This document shows, piece by piece, positions 20,988 through 31,550 of a DNA stretch of 64,000 nt (the first letter of the stretch is position 1; each line of letters begins with the position of its first letter). This stretch comes from Chamaecrista fasciculata. Lineage: Eukaryota > Streptophyta > Magnoliopsida > Fabales > Fabaceae. The notes below the pieces were generated by a model. That model did not search any database and was not told the origin of the DNA. It was given only the letters and a program-made list of their open reading frames with translations. The stretch spans positions 97,209 to 161,208 of the forward strand of contig QANZ01013659.1 in the NCBI GenBank assembly GCA_003254925.1, in the 5' to 3' direction. Position numbers and translations under genes: made by a program.

Positions 20988-21839
20988 TGTTAGGAAAAAT
21001 AATAATAAAAATAAAAATAACATTTTCCCCTTGAGAATAACCAAAGAAATAAGAAAAAAAATATAATCACAACTAGGGGTGTACACGGGCCGGGCCGGGT
21101 TTATGGCCGGCCCCGATATAGACCCGGGCCGGGCAGGGCCACCGGGTCCGGCCGGGCCATTTTTTTTATAAAAAAAAATTATTTATTCATTCTATATATA
21201 TTTTAACTTGTGTATATTGGTAAAACAATTACTTTTTGATCAATTAAATGATGTTTTTATTAATAAAGACATTTAATTTGATTTAATTGTTAAAAAAGTG
21301 TTGATTTAATTAAGATTAAATATACATTTTATGTATATTTTTAATATACAATTGATAAAAATAATAACAGATATGTATTTCTTACAATTAAAAAAATATT
21401 TAGTAGTATACAATATAAATATGTATAGTAAAAAGTTTAAAATAAAAATTTTAAATGTGGGTACCCCGACCAGGCCGGGTCCACCTTGTACACCCCTAAT
21501 CACAACACAAAAGAAATTAACGTGGAAACTCCAAATCGGGGAAAAAACCACGACCGCTGCCCGGAGACAACCAGAGAAAAATACTATATAAAATTTTTTG
21601 CATCACACAATATTCTCTCAACCCATGTCCCCAGTACACCCATATAACTCTCCAAAGCTAATATTTAAATACACCTCACCACTCTAGAATCGTGAAAATA
21701 AAGATGTAAATAATAAATACATCTCACAACACTCAAATAAAAAGCCAAATATAGACTTAAAGTATGTGACTTGGTTCCCATAAAAAAGACCTTGGACAAT
21801 GTAGGACCAATTTTCAAGCAAAATCTCAAATTCCCAACA
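20988..21839 (-). repeat. 5' LTR of the non-coding copia element, interrupted by a MITE
   Basis: Matches the other LTR once the 425-bp MITE at 21074-21498 and its 8-bp duplication are removed. Plus-strand ends TGTTAGGA and TTCCCAACA. Confidence 0.85.
21074..21498. mobile_element. hAT-type MITE nested in a copia LTR
   Basis: 425 bp with ends TAGGGGTGTACA and TGTACACCCCTA, flanked by the 8-bp direct repeat ATCACAAC at 21066-21073 and 21499-21506. The undisturbed LTR at about 19105 shows the single copy of this target. The subterminal region is rich in GGGCCGG motifs. An 8-bp duplication is typical of hAT elements. No coding capacity. Confidence 0.9.
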
Positions 21840-21844
21840 CAACT

Positions 21845-22453
21845 CAGGGTAAGAGTTATATATATAAGTTAGAGATCAAAATGGAACTATTAAAAAACAT
21901 TAATGACCAAAATAGTACAAAATTTGAGGTAAACATTATGGACCAAAATGAAGTTTTGAGCTATGTATATATATTTGGTGGGTCAAAGTTAGAGTTATAT
22001 GAAATCATAGTATTTTAGGTAAACTGGAAATAAAATGTGAATGACTATTGCACCTATTAAATCCACATATTACAAGCAACTAATCAATGGGCGAAGCTAC
22101 CATATATAAAAATAATAATAAGATAGGCAAATCTTTAAAAGCATATCGCATTTTGCATCTGGCATGCAAAGATACAAAGTTTCTAATTGGATACCCATTA
22201 AAACGACCTTTTTATAAAGAGAATCCAAAGGAATAAATATTTTGAATCTCTTGCTTTTACAAGATCTCAAAGATTCTACCTTTATGTTAATACAAAATAT
22301 TTTCCATTTAGTACATTCAACTTTCTTTTAATGGTACATTTTCATAACAAGAAAAAAAAAAAAAACCAAAACTTTCAGCCGTCAAAGGAGAGCCTCATTC
22401 TAAAAGGCTGTAAAATCCAATTCTTTTTTCTTTTTTCTGATTGTGAAGGAAGG
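21845..22453 (+). promoter_or_regulatory. Upstream region of the sugar-transferase gene
   Basis: No exon seen. The part to about 21960 contains 'gaccaaaatg' phrases of an old MITE. The remainder is AT-rich, with an A run (22344-22357) and a T-rich leader before the start codon. Confidence 0.4.
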
Positions 22454-24089
22454 ATGAGAGATTTGGGAGTGAGACAATGGGTCTATCTGTCTCTTACAAC
22501 TGGTTTCTTGATCGCCATGCTTTTCGTCCTTCTGTTCCACACTTCTAAACCACTTGAATGGGGTGATCGGAGGAGGATTCTGCTCAAGCCTCCTACTGTA
22601 AGCATTGTTATTTTCTCATATGCCACGCCTTTTTTTTCTCAATTCTTTGTAAGCTTTGTTTAGATGAAAATGAAACAGTGATAGCGAGAAATTTTAAGAT
22701 GAAACAGACCCAGAAATACTTATGTCCCTATTTGAATGTGAATCGAATTAAGGAATCTATTGTTATTTCGTTTCCTCTATCAGTGTTACCCCTGCTAAAC
22801 ATATTCTTAAACTAATTATCATAGGAATCAACAGATACGAAGTCCTAGACTAATTAGGACCTTGTTGGTAGGTGATCTATTAAACGCTTATAGAGTCTGG
22901 AGGTCTGCCTGAACTTGGTGAACCCCCGGGTCCAATTCACCTAAACTTTTAGTTACAAAAAAAAATGTCCTTAACCATAAAATCTCACAAGGAGGAGAAT
23001 TTCAATTAGCATTTTCTATATATATATATAACGTGCTGCTATCTTTCCCATCAGAACAACCCAGAAGGAGAAGAAAAGCTGGTTCAAGTGCTGAGAAGAG
23101 CATCGATGTCAGACAGAACAGTGATACTGACAATGGTAGATAAAGCATGGGCAAGTCCTGGGTCTATCCTCGACGTTTTTCTTCAAGGCTTGAGAGTTGG
23201 CGAAGGGACACAAAAATTCTTAAATCACTTGGTCATCGTAACCATGGATTCCCAAGCTTTTCATTACTGCACCTCCTTGCACCCCTATTGTCTCCATCCT
23301 TCCATCTCTTCCCATTATGTTGACTTCATTAGAAAATCCACAGGCACCTCAAATCAAAATCTCTTCAGCTGGAAGAGAAACTATCTTTTGTATAAAGTGC
23401 TTCAATTGGGTTACAACTTAATCTACACGGTATGCTTTTCAATCTTTCTGGTTTTTTTAATCCAAAAGTTATACCTCTTAGTATTTCAAACACTGAAGTA
23501 GTTCTAGTACACGAAATATAGAATATGGAAGTATACTTTTCCCTATTGAACCCCCAGAGTTTTGAGTTTTGCTTCGCAGGATGCAGATGTGATATGGCTT
23601 AGAAGTCCACTTCCACACTTCCACAATGTATATGATCTCTCAATTTCATGTGATTTCTCAAGTTATGAACAAAGAGGAGGCAACGCGCAAGATGGGGGAC
23701 TTTTCTTTGTGAAGTCATCTCAAGTATCATATGAATTCTTCAAGCTGTGGAATGTAAGGAAGATTCAATATCCAGACTCTCATGTTGCCAAGTCCATATG
23801 TTCGGATGTATGGCAGAATCAAGATGCAATTGAAGCGTACGGCTTTCGAACTAAGGATGTGAACGCAACTTATTTTGGTGGATTTTGCCAGCTAAATAAG
23901 GATGAGTTTAGGATGGCTTATACAATGCATGCCAATTGTTGTGAAGATCTTCAAAGCAAAATTCATGACCTGAAGCTCTTTCTCCATGATTGGATCCACT
24001 TCAGAGCACATTTATCAAAAAATTACACAGTGGATGAATTGGAACACAAGGATTTGCGGTGGAGAGCTCCACTCAAGTGTTTGAAATGA
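22454..24089 (+). CDS. Nucleotide-diphospho-sugar transferase, At4g15970-like (PF03407)
   Basis: Three exons, 22454-22597, 23055-23429 and 23580-24089, all in phase 0, encode 342 residues. Residues about 9-29 are a single membrane anchor (type II Golgi protein). The transferase domain follows: RTVILTMVDKAW starts the fold, and DADVIWLRSP at the start of exon 3 holds the DxD metal- and sugar-nucleotide-binding motif (D174, D176). GGNAQDGGLFFVKS and LHDWIHFRAHL are further family signatures. The domain is that of GT77-like enzymes, which include the rhamnogalacturonan-II xylosyltransferases. For the At4g15970-like branch the substrate is not known. The start was chosen as the first ATG with a good anchor; the open frame extends upstream without ATG support. 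Confidence 0.9.
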
Positions 24090-24138
24090 ATATCCATTTG
24101 CGTAGTTAAATGCAATTCTCAATGTCAGAGCAATACAC

Positions 24139-24288
24139 TAAATATCCCAGTGAAAATTCAAGAACATTCACTGCTAATTTTTGCTTTGCTAATTGCTCCT
24201 CCATCAGTCATGATAAATAACCCAGTGAAAATTCAAGAACATTCACTGCTAGTTTTTGCTTTGCTAATTGCTCCTCCATCAGTCATGA
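24139..24288. repeat. 75-bp tandem duplication
   Basis: Two copies, 24139-24213 and 24214-24288, differ at about two positions. They lie just after the sugar-transferase stop codon, probably in its 3' UTR. Confidence 0.9.
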
Positions 24289-24301
24289 CTATAATAAGCT
24301 T

Positions 24302-24325
24302 ATTCTTCTTCTTTTTTTGGTAAAG
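24302..24325 (-). mobile_element. 24-bp tail-only retro-insertion
   Basis: Bounded by the 15-bp direct repeat GACTATAATAAGCTT at 24287-24301 and 24326-24340. The inserted bases are a CTT-rich run, seven T and GGTAAAG, which on the minus strand read as a short stub ending in ACC plus an A-rich tail. Confidence 0.65.
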
Positions 24326-24340
24326 GACTATAATAAGCTT

Positions 24341-25019
24341 CAACATCTAGTTCCAGCATATCTTTTTCTAACAGAGTCAATGGCTCTTGAGTAAACCTCA
24401 TGGAAGAAAAATAAAATAAAAATTTCCAATAATTAATGTCTAACTATAGTCAATTATTATACTGTACGGTTAGTAAAGCCTTTATAATTGTCAATTCATA
24501 CTCATGTCGATGAAAAACTGTAACCCCAATTCATACCATGGACATCAAAAGAGTCATATATTGCAGAAGCAGAACATTTACAGCAGCTAACAGTCTTCAG
24601 AATGACAGCTATGGAACATACTTCAAAGTTCAAACAAATGCATCCTTTAATACACTTGGCTTATTTATAATTTGCATAACGTTCATGATTGCATCTGAAA
24701 TAAACAAGCCACTCTCACTCCCTCAATTTTCACATCATGCTTTTCCCCACTATATTTCAGGCAAAGGTTAGCCTATTAAGTGAAGTTTTTTAGTTTATAG
24801 TTGGTACATTTTCCATGATTGATAAATGTTCGAACACAAAGGAATATAGAAGTTGATGCAAGAATACAGAATACTCAGCAGGGAGCACAAAATTTTGGTG
24901 CATAGAATAGAAGAATAACAAAAGATTTACATGAAATTATATGTAACATCAGTTAAATATTCCTAATGCACGAGAAGTCTCTCACAGTGACACGTGAAAA
25001 ATTTTACAGAATGTCTGGG
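24341..25019. other. Intergenic DNA between convergent genes
   Basis: No coding sequence recognised. Probably holds the 3' UTRs of the sugar transferase and of bS21c. Confidence 0.4.
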
Positions 25020-25957
25020 TTAATACGGAATTTTGTTATCTTCAGGTAGATCCCAATTGTCGTCATCTTCTTCCCTTTTTGTTGCTGCGACATCCTGCTT
25101 GTTCTGTATTGGAGATCTTACAAAGGGGCGCCTGAAAATGGTGCGAGACAAACAAGTATTATCAAATCATATTCATCTGTGCCAAACTAGAGTTCTAATA
25201 ACCAGAAGAACCTCGAATTTCTATCTCAATTCATCAACACACACATATACATATATATACACGTATATGTGTCCAATCACAACAACAATTAAATAGGACA
25301 ATACTTCGTATGAACATGAAGAAAACCAAACCTGTCTCTAGTTCTCCAGCCTATGAACAGTTTCGAGAAAAATAAAAGCCGAAAATCTTCTTGTTTCTAG
25401 TTGTTACTTGTTATCTATTTACCAGAAAAAGCAAACTACAAGCTAAGTAAACAAGATGCGTGAAAGAAAACTATGAATTAGGTCAAAAACAAGAAAGGGA
25501 ACCTTCTGCGATTTCGCTTGGCAGCCTCACGGGACTTGCGCTTCTTAGATTCCTGCGTGTTTTCGAAGAACCTCCTCCTCTTAGATTCTTGAATAACACC
25601 GGCCTTCATCACCTCTCTTCGGAACCTATTGATCAGTCTCTCCTCGGGCTCGTTGTCCTCAACCACCACCTGCACATTGTACCCCGATTTGAAGAACAGT
25701 GTGTTCGCATAAGCGAGAGAAGGGCATATCACAGAGGATAAATAAGAAGTGGAAGAGGAGGATGAGTGATCGTCATCATGGACACGCAGTGGCACCAAAT
25801 TAGCACCAAATTTCTGTGTCTGAGACGGAAAACGAGTCGATGAAGAATGAGAATTGAGTTGTAATTGCTGAGGCGATAGCGAGAGATTTTGGTGTAAGGA
25901 TGGTTTTGCGAGTGAGAGAAAAGGTAGAAAGTTGGAGAGGGAGAAAGAGGCAGCCAT
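25020..25957 (-). CDS. GHS1: Chloroplast 30S ribosomal protein bS21c
   Basis: Two exons, 25503-25957 and 25020-25131, joined in phase 2, encode 188 residues. Residues 1 to about 90 form a Ser-rich plastid transit peptide (MAASFSLSNFLPFLSLAKPS). The S21 domain follows (NVQVVVEDNEPEERLINRF, then VIQESKRRRFFENTQESKKR) and ends in a basic RNRRRR stretch that is split by the intron. The second exon adds an acidic tail (REEDDDNWDLPEDNKIPY). It is a component of the small plastid ribosomal subunit and takes part in plastid translation; the Arabidopsis counterpart is At3g27160. Size and domain order match. I see nothing broken. Confidence 0.93.
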
Positions 25958-26458
25958 TGATGAATGAATTTCGAAGAGTGAAGAATGAAGGGGAAGAGTG
26001 AATTGGGGCGATGTGAGAGAAGAAGACTATGCTATTATGGTATGGGCCCTAGTTCATTCTCGTTTCGTTTTTTTCTTCAGAAACCAGAAAATTTGAGAAG
26101 CTGAATATTTCCGTGCCGTAGTAATAATAACTTGTCAGTTGGGTTTGTCGTTACGAATTTGAATGCGTTATTGGCCCAACAAACTTGCTTTATTATACTA
26201 CTTGGGCCTTATGGGCCTGGGATTGCTTTCTATTCTCTAAAGAAGACCATTTTTTTTTACCAAAAAAAAAAAGACCAATTTTGTTTTCGTGAAAAAAGTT
26301 TAGATAAGTTGGTTCAAGGTAGGCCAATGCATGCCTCTAAGTTCTATGAGTGCTTATAGAGGTACTTACAGACCATTTACCAACAAAACCCTCACATCGG
26401 TAGTGAAATTCGAATTTACGATTTTATGGGTTATGAGTGGACTCCTTATCAACTGTTT
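25958..26458 (-). promoter_or_regulatory. Upstream region of bS21c
   Basis: Leader and promoter DNA. A small tail-type insertion may lie at about 26252-26269. No clear TATA box seen. Confidence 0.35.
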
Positions 26459-26689
26459 AAGGGCAAAACTTACATCAAGTTCCCTACATCCTTGCTATCA
26501 AGTTCTTCAATCGACATTTGACACGTGGCAAAAATTTTATATATGACCAATCATGATAGAGAGAGAATATTAAACACTACTTTTTGCATGACCAATCATT
26601 GAGGAGAGAGAATGTAATCAAGACTTGTGATTGGTGAAACTTGATAACAAAGATATAATAAACTTGATATAAGTTTTACCCTGAGCTAA
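26459..26689. mobile_element. MITE with 22-bp inverted ends
   Basis: The end AGGGCAAAACTTACATCAAG pairs with CTTGATATAAGTTTTACCCT. The interior is also partly inverted (atgaccaatcat phrases). I found no clear target duplication, so the superfamily is open. Confidence 0.6.
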
Positions 26690-27243
26690 TTACAAAACAA
26701 AACCAATTTTGAGATTAATAGTTAAACACCGAGCCTCTATGTAGAATGTTTTGAGTTTTGACGAACAAGCATCATTTACCCAAAAGTATCTGTAATTTCT
26801 TTATCTTTTTTCTAATAAAATTATAATTCAACAATTTTCTATGCAATAAATTCATTAAAAAAATAAGCGAACACTTATTTATATATTTTTTAAAATATAA
26901 GCAATTATCACTGAAAAATTAATTAGTGTTGGCTCTTTCAAGAAAGAATTTTATTTACTGTTGGCCAAGAAAAAACAGTTGCATTTATTACTCCATTAAT
27001 AAAATATCAACGAAGAAATTATATTACATGGGGAATTCGTGTTTAATTAAACAATTAACACTAAAGATGTGAAAGCCACCAACAAGAGATTGATTTAAGT
27101 ATTAGTTAAGTGGTTTGGTTTAAAACAATATCTTGAGTTTGAGATTTTATAAATGTGCAAAACTTTATAGGCAACACAAACAATCTAAATTAATTTAGAC
27201 AAAACTTTAGATACTAAGTGGATAATTGAAAAAGAAAAAAAAA
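26690..27243. other. Intergenic AT-rich DNA
   Basis: No gene or defined repeat recognised. Confidence 0.4.
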
Positions 27244-27580
27244 GGGTAAATTACACTTTGGTACCCTGTGGTTTGACCCTATTTCACTTACCCTGTGATT
27301 TGAAACTTGACACTTTGGTACCCTGTAATATTCTCCATTAACACTTTGGTACCATTTGGAGCTATTTTATAATTCTAACCATAATAAATTTTGAAAAAAT
27401 TACATATTGACCCCAATTATTTTTAGTTTTCATTTTAATCCCTAGATAATGTATCTAGGGACCTATTTGTAATTTTTTGAAATTTTTTTGGGGTCAATAT
27501 GTAATTTTTGCAAAATTTGTTATGGTTAAAATTAAAAAATAGCTCCAAAGGGTACCAAAATGTTAATGGAGAATACCACA
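27244..27580. mobile_element. MULE-type MITE cut by the assembly gap
   Basis: Starts GGGTAAATTACACTTTGGTA like the element at 7352-7620. Phrases 'taccctgtaatattctccattaacactttggtacc' on the left reappear inverted on the right up to 27580, where the N run begins. The end of the right arm is missing. Confidence 0.7.
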
Positions 27581-27884
27581 NNNNNNNNNNNNNNNNNNNN
27601 NNNNNNNNNNNNNNNNNNNNNNNNNNNNNNNNNNNNNNNNNNNNNNNNNNNNNNNNNNNNNNNNNNNNNNNNNNNNNNNNNNNNNNNNNNNNNNNNNNNN
27701 NNNNNNNNNNNNNNNNNNNNNNNNNNNNNNNNNNNNNNNNNNNNNNNNNNNNNNNNNNNNNNNNNNNNNNNNNNNNNNNNNNNNNNNNNNNNNNNNNNNN
27801 NNNNNNNNNNNNNNNNNNNNNNNNNNNNNNNNNNNNNNNNNNNNNNNNNNNNNNNNNNNNNNNNNNNNNNNNNNNNNNNNNNNN
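27581..27884. other. Assembly gap of 304 Ns
   Basis: Unknown sequence. It starts inside the right arm of an inverted repeat and ends at a TA run, both of which are hard to assemble. Confidence 0.95.
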
Positions 27885-29271
27885 TATATATATATATTAT
27901 GTTTCGGTTTTCAGCAGGCGTATGTCTGTCGATTCAGTGATTCAAATAGACAGATTTGGATATTGTTGAAGAGATTTCTAGGGTTATCTAAGCAGTAGAC
28001 TAATAAGTTAGGCACTTGGGTTAATGGATCTGGCGTGATTTGAGATTGTTAATTATTCATTATCATATTAATTACGTACATGCATGTAACTGGAAAGTTG
28101 TAGAAGATTTGATGCTCTAGCATACGTTAGAGAGAGAGAGATCTGCACAATCGTCGCTCTCAGCTGAGGCACATGGAAAGAAGAAGGAAATTGTGGCAGG
28201 ACTCTCTATAATGCATTATGTATGTATCTTCCACTTCTCTATCTTTATCATATAGTATATCCATTAATTTGCCTTAATTTAAGCCTTTCTTTCTTTCTTT
28301 GCCGCCACAAATTATTCAAGTTATTACCGCCTTAAATTTCACATGTCTAACACCAAACCTACAAGGCTACAAGCCTATAGCTACCGTCTCTGGCTCTCTG
28401 CTATTCACCAAGAGACAAATCCTATATCTGATCCTAATGCTTTAATTTCTTGATGTACATTCATGTATTAATGTGAAGTTGACCTCAACCATAAATAATT
28501 TAATATCATTATTGGAGACAAAGTCTTACAAATATCATTATTTTTGTTAAGAGATTCTTTCATTTAGATCAATTGTATGCCATAGGTCAAATTTAAATTA
28601 CTGGAGACAAAGTCTCAAAAATTGAACCGACAATATGTATATATACACACATATATGTGTGTATACACATAATCACTCATCTTTTCGGCCTGAATATACT
28701 CATCTCATCAATTTTTGCTAATTTTATATAATAAAAAAGAACTATCAAATTAGCAGTTGATAAAATATTCTTTTCATCAAAATAATATGTAAATATCTTA
28801 GAAACTGATCACTTTGAAACCACCCCATGCTAATAATGTTAGAGAAAATCTTATATGAAGTTTTTTTAAATAAATGTCATAAGTTTCTTCTCATCATATG
28901 TTTTATTTATATTATCTCTCTTGAATGATTTAATTATTGATTATATAAAAAGTTATCGGTATTACTCTCTTTTCACTATAATTAATCATGCAAAACAAAT
29001 TTATCACGTATCTTATTTTTATTGGAAATACTTATAGAATTATAATAATGATATAAATAGTTGCATATAAGTCTCGCCTATAACATTATTGAAAATGAAT
29101 TAATTAAAGACGAGTTATTGTATCTTAAAATTCAAATATAAAAATACAAAGTTTAAATTCTAGTATATTTAATGAAACAAATTGCTGTTTCCGTTATTAG
29201 AAATGAGACAAATAAAAAAAAAGTATGTTTTTTTTAATAGAGGGAACGATGATATAGAGAGCTTGAAGTTN
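27885..29271. other. Gene-free AT-rich DNA
   Basis: No open frame with family resemblance, no tRNA and no known microRNA sequence was recognised. A GA run near 28130 and a CTTT run near 28286 are simple repeats. A single N at 29271 marks a contig join. Confidence 0.4.
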
Positions 29272-29372
29272 TACATCCCCTCAACTACTTTTCCTTTCCC
29301 TCACAATTTTTCCCTTGTAAAACCCTTTCCTTTACATACCTCACATACTACCAAACGAACCCTAAGTATATT

Positions 29373-29851
29373 AAGTATATGCAATATGCTTATATGTGGC
29401 CCCTGTTACAATGGTTAATGCCTCATGACAACATCAATTTGAGATGATGGGGAGAGGGTTCGAAACCCAAGTTCTTTAATTTTTTACCTAAAGTTTTACT
29501 TTGGTCCTTAATAATTTTTTGTTTTGTTTTGGTCCTCCATAATTTTTTGTTCTGTTTTGGTCCTTAATAATTTTTTTATTTTGTTTTGCAATGCTCATAA
29601 TTTTTTACCTAAAGTATATGCAATATGCTCATATGTGCCCCTGCCACACAATGGTTAATGCCTCATGACAACATCAATTTGAGATGATGGGGGAGAGGGT
29701 TCGAAACCCAAGTCCTTCAATTTTTTACCTAAAGTTTTACTTTGGTCCTTAATAATTTTTTGTTTTGTTTTGGTCCTCCATAATTTTTTGTTCTGTTTTG
29801 GTCCTTAATAATTTTTTGTTTTGTTTTGGTCCTTAATATTTTTTTGTTCTG
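29373..29851 (+). repeat. Tandem pair of SINE-like repeats with Pol III B-box
   Basis: Two units of about 239 bp (29373-29611 and 29612 to about 29851). Each holds 'atggttaatgcctcatgac' and the sequence GGTTCGAAACC (29457-29467 and 29698-29708), which fits the tRNA T-arm/B-box consensus. The units also contain repeated 'ttttggtccttaataatttt' phrases. This suggests a tRNA-derived SINE duplicated together with its 3' flank. It is not a functional tRNA: no acceptor or anticodon arms are formed. Confidence 0.5.
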
Positions 29852-31084
29852 TTTTGGTCCTTACTAATTTTTTGTTCTGTTTTGGTCCTTAATATTTTCA
29901 AAAGAATTTATAATTGATCCTTAACTATTGAATATAGGCATATTTTTCTCGTCTCAAATCCGAACATTAGGGGACCAAAACAAAACTTTAGATAAGCATT
30001 AAGGACTAAAATAAAATTTTGGCCAAAAAAATTTTCGGCCCCTAACCAAAAAACCTGGCTCCGCACTGGACAGATCTGCACAAAACATCTGAACGATTTG
30101 AACGAACTTTTGGCCCAGCTAGCTTCACAAGTCTTTGGATGATTCATAATTTCATATATAATATAACTCACAAGTCATTACTTAAATTAATAAGAAGAGT
30201 AACAATCATTAATTATTTACATCGAGTAACTTCTCTCATCTCTAGCTAGCTAGCTAGCCAGCATGTTCAAAATTTTAAAAAGTGCTTTTTCCATATGTGT
30301 ATATATATATTGTGTGTGTGTGTGAAAAATATCCATCGAATCAATGTATTGTCTTCATTAGTTAACCTATAAAACGATGACCAATTATTTTATCATTGAT
30401 ACGGTCAAACGATGATGATCGATCAGCAATGTTCATTTACCATATCTTTATCGATGTTGCTGTTCAAAAATTTTTCCCTTTTTTTGTTAGGTATATGAGT
30501 AACAGTGTATAAACCCTAGATATACAGTATAATTATTAATTAAAGTTTACCTGTGCATCTTTATATATTATAGCAAAAAAATAGTTATTTGGTCGTACGT
30601 GTTTCATATAGAGACAACCAAGTATTTGGACTGTGGAGTGTAGGTGGAGTTTGCAATTGTTCATAAAAACATGTGAAGTTCACTGCATGAATAAACCATC
30701 AACGTCCCTCTGGTATTTAATTTAATCTTATTAATTAGACTATGCAAAAGCTTAGACCACTAAACAAACCATGATTAAACAAACAAAAAACCTTTGTTTT
30801 CTTCAATTGTTGAAGCGTCCTATATGAAAGGGTTATAGCAGCCCAAAAAGTGTGTTTGGTAAGTGGACTGGACCATCGATTCTCCAAAATTAAAGGATTG
30901 TTTAATCAAACATGAGGATCAATTAAAACAAGATTTGGTGGATTCAATTAATTACTATATATATATATATATATATGAATAAACTAATCAAGCTTTGTAC
31001 TGCACCATCCAATCACCATGAGCTTATCCATTGCTATTTCGAATTCACTGATCAAATTCTTTGAATCAAACACCCACACTATTA
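29852..31084. other. Gene-free DNA with old repeat pieces
   Basis: The first 200 bases carry MULE-MITE-like phrases (aggggaccaaaacaaaac). The rest is AT-rich, with simple TA and TG runs near 30300 and 30955. No gene recognised. Confidence 0.4.
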
Positions 31085-31172
31085 TTTTTTTTTTCGTAGG
31101 AATAAGGATTATATTAAATAAGAACAGAGTTCAACAGGGAGAACATGAAAACATAACAACAGCAAATTAAAA
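31085..31172 (-). mobile_element. Very short LINE 3'-end insertion with 17-bp TSD
   Basis: The 17-bp direct repeat AAACACCCACACTATTA at 31068-31084 and 31173-31189 bounds 88 bp. That block begins with a T run and then holds a typical LINE 3' end (minus strand: 'tttaatataatccttattcc' before the A tail). It is a clean, strongly 5'-truncated insertion. Confidence 0.85.
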
Positions 31173-31473
31173 AAACACCCACACTATTAATTTATCGCAA
31201 AATGTTATAAAATTAAAAACCTACTTGGAGTTATTTATATATGCGAAACCAAAAAGTATATTAATTATATATAGAAATAAACAAATATCAAGGACCACAT
31301 TGATCAATGATCAGTGGAATCACAACATGTATATTTGAGTGACCCTTGGGATTAAATAAAATGCTTAGGAAAATAGAACATTAATATTAAAAAACCTAAT
31401 ATTAATTCCCCTGGGGTCCGCACTTTATAGTTTATATATAGGTTTGATACGTCATATATATGTGGCATCTTTA

Positions 31474-31550
31474 AGTTTCTGTAATTAATTAGCTGAAATT
31501 AATTATATAAATCGATGACTCAAATATACGATTAATTAACTATATATATA
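31474..31550. repeat. 77-bp direct repeat, left copy
   Basis: Identical except at one position to 34921-34997. The two copies bracket a 3.37-kb block. Confidence 0.9.

Larger units (their letters stand above)
19036..21839 (-). mobile_element. Non-coding copia-derived LTR element (deleted, nested)
   Basis: Two LTRs (19036-19484 and 20988-21839) face the minus strand. The whole is flanked by the 5-bp duplication CAACT at 19031-19035 and 21840-21844. The primer site (20973-20985) and polypurine tract (19485-19496) are both present and properly placed. The roughly 1.5-kb interior has no gag or pol. Part of it is a GC-rich block unlike the rest. It would need another element's proteins to move. 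Confidence 0.88.

Noticed and set aside
26252-26269. Further tail-only insertion near bS21c
   Set aside because: The flanking repeat (aagacca-ttt) is short and falls in T/A runs, so slippage is as likely; mentioned only as a possible case.
27508-27969. Open frame across the N run
   Set aside because: Its length comes from Ns being read as coding; the flanks are MITE and microsatellite.
28100-28230. Possible microRNA precursor near the GA run
   Set aside because: No known mature miRNA sequence and no convincing hairpin arms were found by eye.
29457-29467. Possible tRNA gene from GGTTCGAAACC
   Set aside because: No acceptor stem, D-arm or anticodon arm can be formed around it; a SINE B-box is the better reading.
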